Shown one piece after another: positions 54,708 through 63,044 of a DNA stretch of 64,000 bases. The notes under the pieces were generated by a model. It did not search any database and was not told the DNA's origin. It saw only the letters and a program-made list of their open reading frames with translations. Position 1 is the first letter of the stretch; the number at the start of each line of letters is the position of its first letter. Position numbers and translations under genes: made by a program. Source of the stretch: Candidatus Gastranaerophilales bacterium (GTDB lineage: Bacteria; Cyanobacteriota; Vampirovibrionia; Gastranaerophilales; Gastranaerophilaceae); the NCBI GenBank assembly GCA_947626225.1, contig CANQRH010000003.1, positions 223,363 through 287,362 on the forward strand, written 5' to 3'.

Positions 54708-55049
54708 ATGGCAGACAAAAAGAAAAGCTTGCATGTAAAAAATACCGACAGGGTAATGATAATTGCAGGCAAAGATAAAGGAAAAGACGGCAATGTCAAG
54801 AAAGTAAATCCGGCAGACGGTACTGTTGTGGTTGAAGGCTTGAACATGGTCACTAAGGCTCAAAAACCTCAGCCCATGGCCGGCATTCAAGGCGGTTTAA
54901 TTAAAGTTGAAGCTCCGGTTGATGCTTCAAACGTTATGGTTATCTGCCCTGCTTGCGAAAAACCGACAAGGATCAAACACGCTGTTGTTGACGGCAAAAA
55001 AGTTCGTGTTTGTAAAAAATGTGGTGAACAATTAGATGCTAAGTTATAA
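54708..55049 (+). CDS. rplX: Ribosomal protein L24
   Basis: 50S assembly initiator. I prefer the ATG at 54708 (MADKKKSLHVKNTDRVMIIA) because GGAG lies six bases before it, while the in-frame ATG at 54696 has no ribosome site. The KOW motif is at VMIIAGKDKGKDGNVKKVN. Two Cys pairs at the C-terminus (CPACEKPTRIK and CKKCGE) suggest a zinc ribbon, as in many bacterial L24 proteins. Confidence 0.95.
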   Translation: MADKKKSLHVKNTDRVMIIAGKDKGKDGNVKKVNPADGTVVVEGLNMVTKAQKPQPMAGIQGGLIKVEAPVDASNVMVICPACEKPTRIKHAVVDGKKVRVCKKCGEQLDAKL

Positions 55050-55082
55050 TATTTAGTATCGCAGAATTAAGGAAATACGAAA

Positions 55083-55640
55083 ATGGCAACAAAAACTAAA
55101 AGCTTAAAAACAAGATATCAGGAAGAAGTTATTCCTGCATTGAAAGAAAAATTCGGTTACAAAAACATCAATCAGGTTCCGAAACTTCATAAAATAGTTT
55201 TGAACATGGGTGTCGGCGAAGCTTCTCATAACTCAAAGATTGCCGAAGTAATCGAAGGACAGTTGACTAAAATTGCAGGTCAAAAATGTGTAATTACCAA
55301 AGCAAAAAAATCAATCGCATCATACAAATTAAGAGAAGGGATGCCGGTTGGTGCAATGGTTACATTGCGCGGTGAAAGAATGTACGACTTTTTGCAGAAA
55401 TTGGTTTGTGTAGTTCTTCCCCGTATCCGCGATTTCAGAGGTGTATCGCCGAAAAGTTTTGACGGCCGCGGAAACTATACTCTCGGATTGAAAGAACAGG
55501 CTTTGTTCCCTGAAATTACTTATGAAGAAGTTGATTTGGTAAAAGGTATGAACGTATCGGTTATCACAACGGCTGAAACTGATGATGAGGCAAGAGAATT
55601 GTTAAGATTACTCGGAATGCCTTTCAAAGGACTTAAATAG
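55083..55640 (+). CDS. rplE: Ribosomal protein L5
   Basis: 50S protein that contacts 5S rRNA and forms an intersubunit bridge. The 185-residue product has [40 protein letters not shown], and [20 protein letters not shown]. It lies 33 bases after rplX and is followed by rpsN. Confidence 0.97.
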   Translation: MATKTKSLKTRYQEEVIPALKEKFGYKNINQVPKLHKIVLNMGVGEASHNSKIAEVIEGQLTKIAGQKCVITKAKKSIASYKLREGMPVGAMVTLRGERMYDFLQKLVCVVLPRIRDFRGVSPKSFDGRGNYTLGLKEQALFPEITYEEVDLVKGMNVSVITTAETDDEARELLRLLGMPFKGLK

Positions 55641-55666
55641 AAACAACAAGATAAAAGGAGAAATTC

Positions 55667-55873
55667 ATGGCTAAAAAAGCGATGATAAACAAAGAAGAAA
55701 AAAGAAGACAACTTGCGGCAGCAGGTAAATATCCATCGGTAAGACTTCATAACAGATGCAGTATCTGCGGTCGTCCTCACGGATTTCACAGAGATTTCGG
55801 TCTTTGCAGAATTTGTTTGAGAAAGATGGCTCATGAAGGATTACTTCCTGGTGTTACAAAAGCAAGCTGGTAG
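55667..55873 (+). CDS. rpsN: Ribosomal protein S14, zinc-binding type
   Basis: 30S head protein of the zinc-containing class. The 68-residue product has paired cysteines CSICGRPHG and [16 protein letters not shown] that bind zinc. It is 7 residues longer than the usual 61. AAAGGAG precedes the ATG. It is the last gene before the terminator that splits the ribosomal operon. Confidence 0.95.
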   Translation: MAKKAMINKEEKRRQLAAAGKYPSVRLHNRCSICGRPHGFHRDFGLCRICLRKMAHEGLLPGVTKASW

Positions 55874-55913
55874 CATTTTTTGTATGCCTCAGGGCAAATA
55901 CCATAAAATGTTA

Positions 55914-55950
55914 ACAAAGTTTACAATGCATGTTGTAAACTTTGTTTTTT
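55914..55950 (+). terminator. Strong intrinsic terminator after rpsN
   Basis: A perfect 12-bp stem (ACAAAGTTTACA, 55914-55925, with TGTAAACTTTGT, 55934-55945) around an 8-base loop, followed by five T residues. It lies in the middle of what is usually one continuous ribosomal protein operon, between rpsN and rpsH. Confidence 0.88.
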
Positions 55951-55961
55951 TGTGTTAAATT
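55933..55961 (+). promoter_or_regulatory. Promoter candidate for the rpsH unit
   Basis: TTGTAA (55933-55938), a 17-base spacer, and an extended -10 TGT-TAAATT (55953-55961). The -35 lies in the terminator stem, so the terminator and the next promoter share sequence. It would start the rpsH leader near 55968. Confidence 0.5.
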
Positions 55962-55973
55962 ACTCTTACAGTT

Positions 55974-56031
55974 CCGAACTGCCGGAGCAAGCCAAGGGCA
56001 GCAATTTTCCCGATTGGCAGCGTTAATTCGG
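55974..56031 (+). promoter_or_regulatory. Structured leader of the rpsH-rplF-rplR unit
   Basis: Within the 224-base rpsN-rpsH gap the transcript can form a closed element. CCGAA (55974-55978) pairs with TTCGG (56027-56031). Inside it GCCAAGGG (55991-55998) pairs with CCC-ga-TTGGC (56009-56018). CTGCC (55979-55983) can pair with either of two GGCAG sequences (55997-56001 or 56016-56020), so alternative folds exist. This looks like an autoregulatory leader, perhaps bound by S8 or L6, but no known leader class is recognised. Confidence 0.45.
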
Positions 56032-56097
56032 TAAGCGGTGTAATAGTTAAGATACTGCCTTCTAACTGTGAAGGTAAGTCTATGAAAGGGAAAAAAT

Positions 56098-56496
56098 ATG
56101 TCAATGACAGATCCTATAGCAGATATGCTAACAAGAATCAGAAACGCTCAGATGGTTGCTCATCCTTCAGTTGAGATGCCTTCATCAAAATTAAAAGTTC
56201 AACTCGCTAAATTGTTGAAAGAAGAAGGTTTCATTACTGATTACAGTGTTAAAGATTCCGGAAATTTCAAAGTTTTGGAAATTACTCTTAAATACGATGA
56301 GAAGAACAAACCTATCATCACAAAATTGGAAAGAGTTTCAAAACCCGGTTTGAGGAGCTACAGCAAAGCCAAAAACCTTCCTAAAGTCTTAGGCGGTATG
56401 GGTATTGCTATTGTTTCCACAAGCAAAGGACTTTTGACTGACAGAAAAGCTCGTAAAGAAAATGTCGGCGGCGAAGTTCTTTGTTATATCTACTAA
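56098..56496 (+). CDS. rpsH: Ribosomal protein S8
   Basis: 30S protein that binds helix 21 of 16S rRNA; in E. coli it represses the spc operon. The 132-residue product starts [19 protein letters not shown] and has the C-terminal [20 protein letters not shown] and [16 protein letters not shown] precedes the ATG. It begins a new transcription unit after a terminator and structured leader. Confidence 0.97.
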   Translation: MSMTDPIADMLTRIRNAQMVAHPSVEMPSSKLKVQLAKLLKEEGFITDYSVKDSGNFKVLEITLKYDEKNKPIITKLERVSKPGLRSYSKAKNLPKVLGGMGIAIVSTSKGLLTDRKARKENVGGEVLCYIY

Positions 56497-56545
56497 CGAT
56501 TTTTGCTCTTTGCGTCATAGCATAAAATGCAAATATCAGACGGCC

Positions 56546-56554
56546 TGATATAAT
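56546..56554 (+). promoter_or_regulatory. Internal extended -10 before rplF
   Basis: TGA-TATAAT (56546-56554) lies in the 110-base rpsH-rplF gap. It sits within an inverted repeat CCTGAT (56544-56549) and ATCAGG (56566-56571), so it could be an internal promoter with an operator, or a hairpin. The -35 region is weak. Confidence 0.4.
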
Positions 56555-56606
56555 TGGTAGAAAAATCAGGTTTATGTACACAGTATACCAAAAGGAGAAA
56601 ATTAAA

Positions 56607-57146
56607 ATGTCACGTATTGGTAAAAAACCTATAGAAATTCCGCAGGGTGTGGAAGTTACGATTAACGGACAGACAGTTACGGCTAAAGGACCTTTGGGTA
56701 CAGAAACCGTTGAAGTTCGTCCTGAAATTTCGGTAAAAACGGAAGACAACCATGTTGTTATGTCGAAAATCGGTGAATCAAGAGAAACCGATGCACTTTA
56801 CGGTTTGTTCAGAACACTTGTCGCAAACGCTATTCACGGTGTTAAAGAAGGCTTTGTAAAACAGTTGGAAATTCAAGGTGTCGGCTACCGTGCAAATATG
56901 GAAGGTAAAAACTTAAACCTTGCACTCGGTTATTCTCACCCCGTAATTGTTGAACCGCCCGCAGGAATTACAATTACCGTTGAAGCTAACACAAAAATTA
57001 CCGTCAAAGGTTCAAACAAACAAACTGTCGGTGATATCGCAGCTTTCATAAGAGCTAAACGCCCGCCTGAAGTATACAAAGGAAAAGGTATCAGATATGA
57101 AGGCGAACATATCAGACGTAAAGCCGGTAAGGCAGGTAAAAAATAA
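56607..57146 (+). CDS. rplF: Ribosomal protein L6
   Basis: 50S protein near the factor-binding site. The start at 56607 (MSRIGKKPIEIPQGVEV) is chosen because AAAGGAG lies upstream; an in-frame ATG at 56574 lacks one. The 179-residue product has TRTLVANAIHGVKEGF-like FRTLVANAIHGVKEGFVKQL and the C-terminal RPPEVYKGKGIRYEGE signature. Confidence 0.97.
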   Translation: MSRIGKKPIEIPQGVEVTINGQTVTAKGPLGTETVEVRPEISVKTEDNHVVMSKIGESRETDALYGLFRTLVANAIHGVKEGFVKQLEIQGVGYRANMEGKNLNLALGYSHPVIVEPPAGITITVEANTKITVKGSNKQTVGDIAAFIRAKRPPEVYKGKGIRYEGEHIRRKAGKAGKK

Positions 57147-57208
57147 AATTTAAAATTTACATGTGAAGGGTATAAAGCCCGCTAAAGCAAGTAAGAAAGG
57201 AAAATAAA

Positions 57209-57577
57209 ATGATTAAACAAGAATCAAGAAAACCAAGAGTTCAAAAAAGACACAGAACTATCAGAACTAAATTGTCAGGAACGGCTGAATTCCCGAGATT
57301 GGCAGTTTTCAGAAGTACAAAACATATTTATGCACAGCTTATTGATGATGAAAATCATGTAACTTTAGCTTCCGCTTCATCAAATGATAAAGAGTTAAAA
57401 GAAAAATTAACTCATGGCGGAAACATTGAGGCTGCAAAAGCTGTAGGCGAAGCAATCGCTCAAAAAGCTAAAAAAGCCGGTGTTGAATGTGTTGTATTTG
57501 ACCGCGGAGGTTTCTTATATCACGGTCGTGTTGCTGCTCTTGCTGATGCCGCAAGAGAAGCAGGCTTGATGTTCTGA
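57209..57577 (+). CDS. rplR: Ribosomal protein L18
   Basis: 5S rRNA-binding 50S protein. The 122-residue product has [40 protein letters not shown], and the C-terminal [20 protein letters not shown]. It is followed by a terminator, so rpsE, rpmD, rplO and secY are not part of this operon. Confidence 0.96.
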   Translation: MIKQESRKPRVQKRHRTIRTKLSGTAEFPRLAVFRSTKHIYAQLIDDENHVTLASASSNDKELKEKLTHGGNIEAAKAVGEAIAQKAKKAGVECVVFDRGGFLYHGRVAALADAAREAGLMF

Positions 57578-57599
57578 TATTAAAACTCAAATAATTCTA

Positions 57600-57627
57600 A
57601 AAAAGGTACGCTTGCGTACCTTTTTTT
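57600..57627 (+). terminator. Intrinsic terminator after rplR
   Basis: GGTACG-CTTG-CGTACC (57605-57620) between an A run and seven T residues, 23 bases past the rplR stop. It ends the ribosomal protein cluster. Confidence 0.88.
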
Positions 57628-57699
57628 AATTCATTAAGAAATAATTAATAATTCCGATATAATACCGATTTTATATTATTATAAGATTAGGAGATACAG

Positions 57700-58713
57700 A
57701 TGGAATACAAAGACTATTATGAAATATTGGGTGTAAAACGCGGTGCATCGGATGCGGAAATAAAATCCGCATACAGAAAACTTGCACGAAAATATCATCC
57801 CGATGTTAATAAGACTAAAGAGGCTGAGAGTAAATTTAAAGATATAAATGAAGCTTATGAAGTTTTGGGTGACAAGCAAAAACGCCAAAGATACGACAGT
57901 TTGGGCTCAAACTGGCAGGGCGGACAAAGCTATACACCTCCTCCGGGGTTTGAAAACTTTGGATTTGACGGCGGACAAGGTTTTCAGAGTTTCAGTTTTA
58001 ACGGAGAAAATCTCGGCGGATTTTCTGACTTTTTCAGTTCTCTTTTCGGCGATATGATGGGTGCTCAAGGTATGAATTTCGGCGGATATGACTTTGCCGA
58101 TGCCGGACGTTCTTCAAGAACCCGTCGTCAGCAGCCGCCTTCCGAGGATTTGGATGTCACAAAAACTTTAAATATAACCGCAAAAGATATATTTGACAGA
58201 AAACCCGTTACCGTTAAATATAACAATATGGAGCGCTGCACAAAATGTCCACCTAACGGCGGCTACTGCTCAAATTGCGGCGGAACGGGAATTAAGACCG
58301 AACCGAAAACGATAAAAGTAAAACTTCCTCCCGATGTTACCGAAGGGAAAAAAGTCCGTGTAAAAGGCGAAGGACAGGCAGATGCTTACGGAAGAAAAGG
58401 AGATTTGTATCTGGTGGTGCATTTTAAAGATTCCGAATATGAAATTGACGGTGCGGATTTAACTAAAGAAGTTGAAATTACGCCTCCCGAAGCTGTTTTA
58501 GGCACTAAAAAAGATATTGAAACTTTGCACGGTAAAATCGGGATTAAAATTCCGCCAAAAACTTCATCGGGGCAAGCTTTAAGGCTTAAGGGACTCGGAC
58601 TTCCCCAAAAAGGCGGCGGATACGGAAACCTTAACGCCAAAATAAAAATTGTTATACCGAAAAATCTTACCGACAAACAAATAGAACTTTATAAAAAGCT
58701 TGCCGAACAGTAA
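57700..58713 (+). CDS. dnaJ: DnaJ-family co-chaperone with half-size zinc finger
   Basis: A 337-residue Hsp40. The J-domain (residues 1-70) has HPD at 33-35, which stimulates DnaK. A Gly/Phe-rich region follows (about 75-140). The zinc-finger region has only two CxxC pairs (C180/C183 and C190/C193), whereas DnaJ has four pairs and CbpA none. The C-terminal substrate-binding domains (about 205-330) are intact, with [23 protein letters not shown] precedes the ATG. dnaK and grpE are not adjacent, so it may be a paralogue and not the main DnaJ. Confidence 0.88.
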   Translation: MEYKDYYEILGVKRGASDAEIKSAYRKLARKYHPDVNKTKEAESKFKDINEAYEVLGDKQKRQRYDSLGSNWQGGQSYTPPPGFENFGFDGGQGFQSFSFNGENLGGFSDFFSSLFGDMMGAQGMNFGGYDFADAGRSSRTRRQQPPSEDLDVTKTLNITAKDIFDRKPVTVKYNNMERCTKCPPNGGYCSNCGGTGIKTEPKTIKVKLPPDVTEGKKVRVKGEGQADAYGRKGDLYLVVHFKDSEYEIDGADLTKEVEITPPEAVLGTKKDIETLHGKIGIKIPPKTSSGQALRLKGLGLPQKGGGYGNLNAKIKIVIPKNLTDKQIELYKKLAEQ

Positions 58714-58786
58714 AGTTTATATGCCCCCGAAGCGAATTACAAATTTTGTATCGATATTGATAAGATTATGATGTAAATTTTTTTTG

Positions 58787-58795
58787 TGTTACAAT
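58787..58795 (+). promoter_or_regulatory. Extended -10 upstream of rbfA
   Basis: TGT-TACAAT at 58787-58795, about 20 bases before the rbfA ATG, with a CAGGAG ribosome site in between. The -35 region is poor, as expected for an extended -10 promoter. Confidence 0.5.
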
Positions 58796-58815
58796 GAATT
58801 AACAGGAGAAAAATT

Positions 58816-59160
58816 ATGACACTCAGAAACGAACGCGTTAGAAAAGAACTGATGAGAGATATATCGGACATTTTAAGAAAAGAAGTCCGCGGGCTTGCGG
58901 GGGTTGTATCCGTTCTTGATGTTGAAGTTTCGCATGATAATTCTTTTGCAAAAGTTATATACAGTGTCTTGGGCTCTGAAGAACAAATCGAGAAAACTAA
59001 AGATATTATAGAAAAAAGCACCCCAAAAATTCGATATGAAGTCGGAAAACGTATTCGTTTAAGACTTACTCCGGAATTGAAATTTGTTTATACCGACTCT
59101 TTGGAAAAAGGTTCAAGGGTAAATGAAATTATTGATAAAATTTCACGCGGAGAACTGTAG
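58816..59160 (+). CDS. rbfA: Ribosome-binding factor A
   Basis: KH-fold 30S maturation factor for the 16S rRNA 5' end and cold growth. The 114-residue product has RNERVRKELMRDISDILRKE, GVVSVLDVEVSHDNSFAKVI, and the C-terminal LRLTPELKFVYTDSLEKGSR signature. CAGGAG precedes the ATG. The TAG stop overlaps the GTG start of truB. It is separated from infB, its usual neighbour, by about 31 kb. Confidence 0.95.
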   Translation: MTLRNERVRKELMRDISDILRKEVRGLAGVVSVLDVEVSHDNSFAKVIYSVLGSEEQIEKTKDIIEKSTPKIRYEVGKRIRLRLTPELKFVYTDSLEKGSRVNEIIDKISRGEL

Positions 59161-59999
59161 TGTTCGGCTTTCTAAATGTCTATAAACCAAGGGGAATGAC
59201 ATCGCATGATGTTGTTGCGGTTTTGAGACGTTTGACAAATATTAAGCAAATCGGACATACGGGGACTTTAGATCCCTTTGCCGAAGGTGTTTTACCTGTT
59301 TGTATAGGTAAAGCAACCAGACTTATTGAATTTTTGGCTGATGATAAAGAATATCTTGCGACAATTCAGTTTGGAGCTTCCACAACTACTTGCGATATTG
59401 AAGGCGAAATAAATTTCACTTCCGATAAAAAAATTCGGGAAGATGAAGTTGTAAATGCTTTGAAATTTTTTGAGGGGGAAATTGAACAGTTCCCGCCGAT
59501 TTATTCTGCCGTTAAAGTTAACGGAAAAAAGCTCTACGAATATGCAAGAAAAGGGGTAGATGTCGAAATTAAGCCGAGAAAAGTTATTATTAAAAAAATA
59601 GAATTAAAATCTTTTGATAATAATTTGCAGCAGGCACAAATTTTAATTGAATGCTCAAAAGGTACTTATATTCGCTCTGTTGCGGATGATTTAGGCAAAA
59701 AACTCGGCTGCGGTGCTTATCTGATTAAACTTATACGCACCCGTGCAGGAAAATTTAATATAACTGACAGCCTGAGTCTTGACGGAATTGATGTTGAGAA
59801 AAATCTCATTAATCCTGTCACGGTATTGGATTTATGTAAAGCGGAGGTTAAAGAGGAAGATATAAAAAGGATTAAAAACGGTCTGCCGATTAAAAATAAC
59901 GGGCATGCCGGTTATGTTATTTTGATTTATAATAATGATGTCTGTGCGGTCGGAATGGCACAGGGTGATAATATTAAGCTAAAGAAGGTATTTTTATGA
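59160..59999 (+). CDS. truB: tRNA pseudouridine(55) synthase
   Basis: Makes pseudouridine 55 in the T loop of tRNAs. The 279-residue protein starts with GTG overlapping the rbfA stop. It has FLNVYKPRGMTSHDVV, the catalytic Asp38 in GHTGTLDPFAEGVLPV, then PPIYSAVKVNGKKLYEYAR and CSKGTYIRSVADDLGKKLGC. It overlaps the next gene by 4 bases. Confidence 0.96.
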   Translation: MFGFLNVYKPRGMTSHDVVAVLRRLTNIKQIGHTGTLDPFAEGVLPVCIGKATRLIEFLADDKEYLATIQFGASTTTCDIEGEINFTSDKKIREDEVVNALKFFEGEIEQFPPIYSAVKVNGKKLYEYARKGVDVEIKPRKVIIKKIELKSFDNNLQQAQILIECSKGTYIRSVADDLGKKLGCGAYLIKLIRTRAGKFNITDSLSLDGIDVEKNLINPVTVLDLCKAEVKEEDIKRIKNGLPIKNNGHAGYVILIYNNDVCAVGMAQGDNIKLKKVFL

Positions 60000-60838
60000 T
60001 GAAAAAGATTATAATAACTATTTTTTGTATGTTATACGGAATTTCGGGTTTTTGTGCGTGTGATGTAAATTGCCCCGCACCGTACGATTTAACTTCAAAA
60101 ACATCAAGATTTTTCAGCAACATAACGGGACAGAATTTTCTTGCCGAACAAATTGCCCGAAAACTTATCAAAAAAGCCGTTAAGAAAAATTTGAATAAAG
60201 GCGATATAAAGGCTGTATTAAAATCATACAGTGTCAGAGATTTAAAAGCCGGAAGATTTAAATCAATTAAAGTTACAGGTAAAAATGTTATTTCGCAAGG
60301 TGTTTATATATCATCATTTAAAGCGGAAACGCTCTGTGATTTTAACTACATTGTCGATAAGAAAGACGGTGACGTAATTATAAAAGAAGATATGCCTATG
60401 TCGTTGAATGTTGTTATATCGGAAGATGACTTAAATAATACAATGAATTCTTCGGATTATAAAAGATTTATCAACGATATAAATAACAGTCTGCCCGATT
60501 TTTTCCGTATTGATTCATCCTCGGTAAAACTTAAAAACGATAAGCTGTATTATATACTTAAATATACAATTCCGTTTGTAAAAAAATCCAGAGATGTAGT
60601 TTTATATTCGACGGTTAAAGTAGAAAACGGAAAAATTTCACTGAAAGATACCCAAATGCTTGAAGGAAATGCAGGATTAAATAAACTTGCATCTTTATTA
60701 AATTATGTCAACCCGCTTGATTTTTCGGCAAAAATATTAGAGAATAAAAATGCAAAGATCAGTATTCAAAGTATAAAAATTGCTGATAAAAAAGTGAGTA
60801 TTGACGGTGTAATAACTCTGCTTAAAGATAAGGAATAA
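59996..60838 (+). CDS. Exported DUF2993/LmeA-like protein
   Basis: A 280-residue protein with a signal peptide (MMKKIIITIFCMLYGISGFC). The mature part looks like DUF2993 (LmeA) proteins: a helix FLAEQIARKLIKKAVKKNLN, then VRDLKAGRFKSIKVTGKNV, and a long beta-rich body. LmeA in mycobacteria is a periplasmic phospholipid-binding protein linked to lipid-anchored glycan assembly, and the family also occurs in Cyanobacteria. The call rests on pattern only. It overlaps truB by an ATGA junction. Confidence 0.6.
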   Translation: MMKKIIITIFCMLYGISGFCACDVNCPAPYDLTSKTSRFFSNITGQNFLAEQIARKLIKKAVKKNLNKGDIKAVLKSYSVRDLKAGRFKSIKVTGKNVISQGVYISSFKAETLCDFNYIVDKKDGDVIIKEDMPMSLNVVISEDDLNNTMNSSDYKRFINDINNSLPDFFRIDSSSVKLKNDKLYYILKYTIPFVKKSRDVVLYSTVKVENGKISLKDTQMLEGNAGLNKLASLLNYVNPLDFSAKILENKNAKISIQSIKIADKKVSIDGVITLLKDKE

Positions 60839-60843
60839 TATAT

Positions 60844-61443
60844 ATGCGTAGAGATGAAAAATTATTTTTGTTTGTAACTGCAGTAATAATGGTTGCGGTA
60901 TGCTGTTTTCTCGGTATGAGAATGTTTTACCATAATGATGAAAATTTGTCCGGTGATATCGTAGCATCCGAGCAGACAATCCCCGAAGATGAAACGGAAG
61001 AACCCGAACAGGTTGAAAAAGTCTATGTAAATATATTTTTTATCGGACAAAATGAAAATAAAGAAGAAGTTTATAAAGCCGTTAACCGTGAATACGATGA
61101 AACGGTTGACGGTTCAAAAATAAAATTTGCCATTCAATCTCTCATTGCCGGACCTAAACAGACCGAGAAAGCAAAAGGTGTTTATTCCGAAATCCCCGCA
61201 GGAACCAGAATTATATCGTTGAATGAAACACCCGGAAAAGTTGTTATCAATTTAAACGGGGTTTTTGAAACCGGCGGAGGTACAGATAGTGTTTATAAAA
61301 GACTTAATCAGATAATTAAAACCGCAAAAAGAAATACTTCAAAGCCGGTTTATCTTGAAATTGAAGGCAGACAGGCGGAAGTTATCGGCGGTGAAGGTAT
61401 CATGATTACACAGCCTTTGAATGAACATTCACTGGACGGTTAG
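60844..61443 (+). CDS. Membrane-anchored GerMN-domain protein
   Basis: A 199-residue protein with an N-terminal membrane anchor (LFLFVTAVIMVAVCCFLGMR), an acidic linker, and a GerMN domain (about residues 58-190). It shows VYVNIFFIGQNENKEEVYKA, AIQSLIAGPKQTEKAKGVYS, and VVINLNGVFE. GerM in spore formers is a lipoprotein of envelope assembly; the domain occurs in many non-spore formers with unknown roles in the cell wall. It starts 5 bases after the LmeA-like gene. Confidence 0.85.
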   Translation: MRRDEKLFLFVTAVIMVAVCCFLGMRMFYHNDENLSGDIVASEQTIPEDETEEPEQVEKVYVNIFFIGQNENKEEVYKAVNREYDETVDGSKIKFAIQSLIAGPKQTEKAKGVYSEIPAGTRIISLNETPGKVVINLNGVFETGGGTDSVYKRLNQIIKTAKRNTSKPVYLEIEGRQAEVIGGEGIMITQPLNEHSLDG

Positions 61444-61710
61444 ATGGAAAAAGATTTAGAATACTACCTCAATTTAAACTGGACACTTATTGAAGGTCAG
61501 GACTTGGATTTTGACCATAACATTTATCATTTTATTGAAATTAAAGAAATTCCGAGTTTTCTTTTCTGTGCGCCGACTGCAAAAAAGGCACGCGAAAATT
61601 ACAAACAGCAGCTAAAATGGACTTTAAAAGTTATGATGGAGAGCGGTGAACATATCAAGGAGCCGGGTGAGGAAGGTGAAGAACCCGACTGGGAAAGCCT
61701 CTGCCCTTAG
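61444..61710 (+). CDS. HicB-like domain protein
   Basis: An 88-residue protein that begins immediately after the GerMN stop. Its pattern resembles HicB-like antitoxin domains: an N-terminal strand YYLNLNWTLIEG, then EIPSFLFCAPTAKKARENYK and WTLKVMMESGEHIKEPGEEG, which parallels the HicB segment that ends in a Gly-x-x-I-P-x-P loop. No HicA toxin or DNA-binding domain is present. It ends 4 bases from the convergent GntR-type gene. The identification is tentative. Confidence 0.5.
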   Translation: MEKDLEYYLNLNWTLIEGQDLDFDHNIYHFIEIKEIPSFLFCAPTAKKARENYKQQLKWTLKVMMESGEHIKEPGEEGEEPDWESLCP

Positions 61711-61714
61711 CTTG

Positions 61715-62842
61715 TCAGATAAGACTGTCCTTGCTAACGTTTTGTTCTACATATCCTTCATTAACCGCAAGCCATTTGAAAGCCTGATTGTCCGGTATAT
61801 CGGCAACAAAGGTTCCGCCGTATCTTCCGCGGGAAAATGTCAGATAGCCTTCTTTTGCAAGATTGTGGAATGCTTTTCTGATTGTATTAGGACTTAAATC
61901 AAGCTGTTTTGAAAGTTCATTTATTGAAGGTAGTTTTGCACCTATTTCATAATTTTCGGCAATCATTTTTTTAATGTGATTTTGAGTCTTTTCGTAATAA
62001 TAGAATGCGGCTTCCGGGGCGGGAGCAAATATGGAAGTTTCTTTTTTTAATTCTATATTTTTATCATTGGGCATTTTTAAAACGGTTGTACCGTATCTTC
62101 CGCGCCTTGCAAGTAAAATGCCTTCGTTAATTAATGATTTCAGCGCATCATGAATGGTTTTGATACTTGCCGAAAGCTTCTTTGAAAGGTGTTCATGTGC
62201 CGGTATTCTGTCACCGGTTTTGAGGTTATTTGTGATGTATTTTTTTAAGTCGTCTTCTACTTTTTTTACGAGAGTGACATTTTCTTTTATCATTTCATCT
62301 TTGGAAAAATCTGTTGTTTTAATCAATTTTTTATTTTCTCCGTTAGTTAAAATACCCGCAGATACAAGATATTCTATTGCAAGTCTTGTTGTATTTGTTG
62401 AACAGCCTGTCACCGATGATAAAATTCTGGATGAAGGTAATGCTTGACCTTCTCTTAAATTATTATCCGTAATATATTTTTTTATGGCACTGATGGCCGT
62501 TTCGCGTTTTGAAGTCAATTTTCTGAGTTGATTGGGTTTTTCACGGTTTCGGACTATTGTTCCGATGCACTGTTTTGACTCTACATATCCCATATCTTCA
62601 ATGTATCTCAATGCGTTTTGAACCGTTCCTATGCTTACACCGAGCAAATAAGCCAAATCAGGCTTTGAAGGCAGAAGCGAATCAGGGGTGATTCTGTCAT
62701 TTGAATCAATGATATTCATAAGCCACTTTGCAATTGCCGATGATTTCGGCTCCGTGCAGCTTTTCAAATCAGGCAGAGTTGTTGATATATCTGATATTTT
62801 AATCTTTTTTAAATCGGATTTTTGCTGGAGAACATAATTCAT
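61715..62842 (-). CDS. Regulator with four tandem GntR-type winged helix domains
   Basis: A 375-residue protein built from four GntR-like helix-turn-helix units (numbered with two extra upstream residues): about 35-100 (LPSKPDLAYLLGVSIGTVQN), 117-180 (LPSSRILSSVTGCSTNTTRL), 196-258 (IPAHEHLSKKLSASIKTIHD), and 287-350 (LPSINELSKQLDLSPNTIRK). The wings of units 3 and 4 share the RGRYG motif. There is no ligand-binding or aminotransferase domain. I start it at the ATG at 62842 because GAGG lies seven bases upstream, not the GTG at 62848. Function unknown. Confidence 0.8.
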   Translation of the reverse strand: MNYVLQQKSDLKKIKISDISTTLPDLKSCTEPKSSAIAKWLMNIIDSNDRITPDSLLPSKPDLAYLLGVSIGTVQNALRYIEDMGYVESKQCIGTIVRNREKPNQLRKLTSKRETAISAIKKYITDNNLREGQALPSSRILSSVTGCSTNTTRLAIEYLVSAGILTNGENKKLIKTTDFSKDEMIKENVTLVKKVEDDLKKYITNNLKTGDRIPAHEHLSKKLSASIKTIHDALKSLINEGILLARRGRYGTTVLKMPNDKNIELKKETSIFAPAPEAAFYYYEKTQNHIKKMIAENYEIGAKLPSINELSKQLDLSPNTIRKAFHNLAKEGYLTFSRGRYGGTFVADIPDNQAFKWLAVNEGYVEQNVSKDSLI

Positions 62843-63044
62843 ATACACACCTCACTAATGATACATTATTTATAAAAAAACAGCAAATATTTTTTTGCCG
62901 TTTTGTAAAGAAAATTTTACAAAAATACTGAAAATAGTGCTTTTTAGGATTTATTACGAAATGTAACAAAATATGTTAAACTTGAAATTCACTAATTTAA
63001 ATTTTTTTTATATAAGTACTGATAGAAACAAGAGGACGAGAGAG

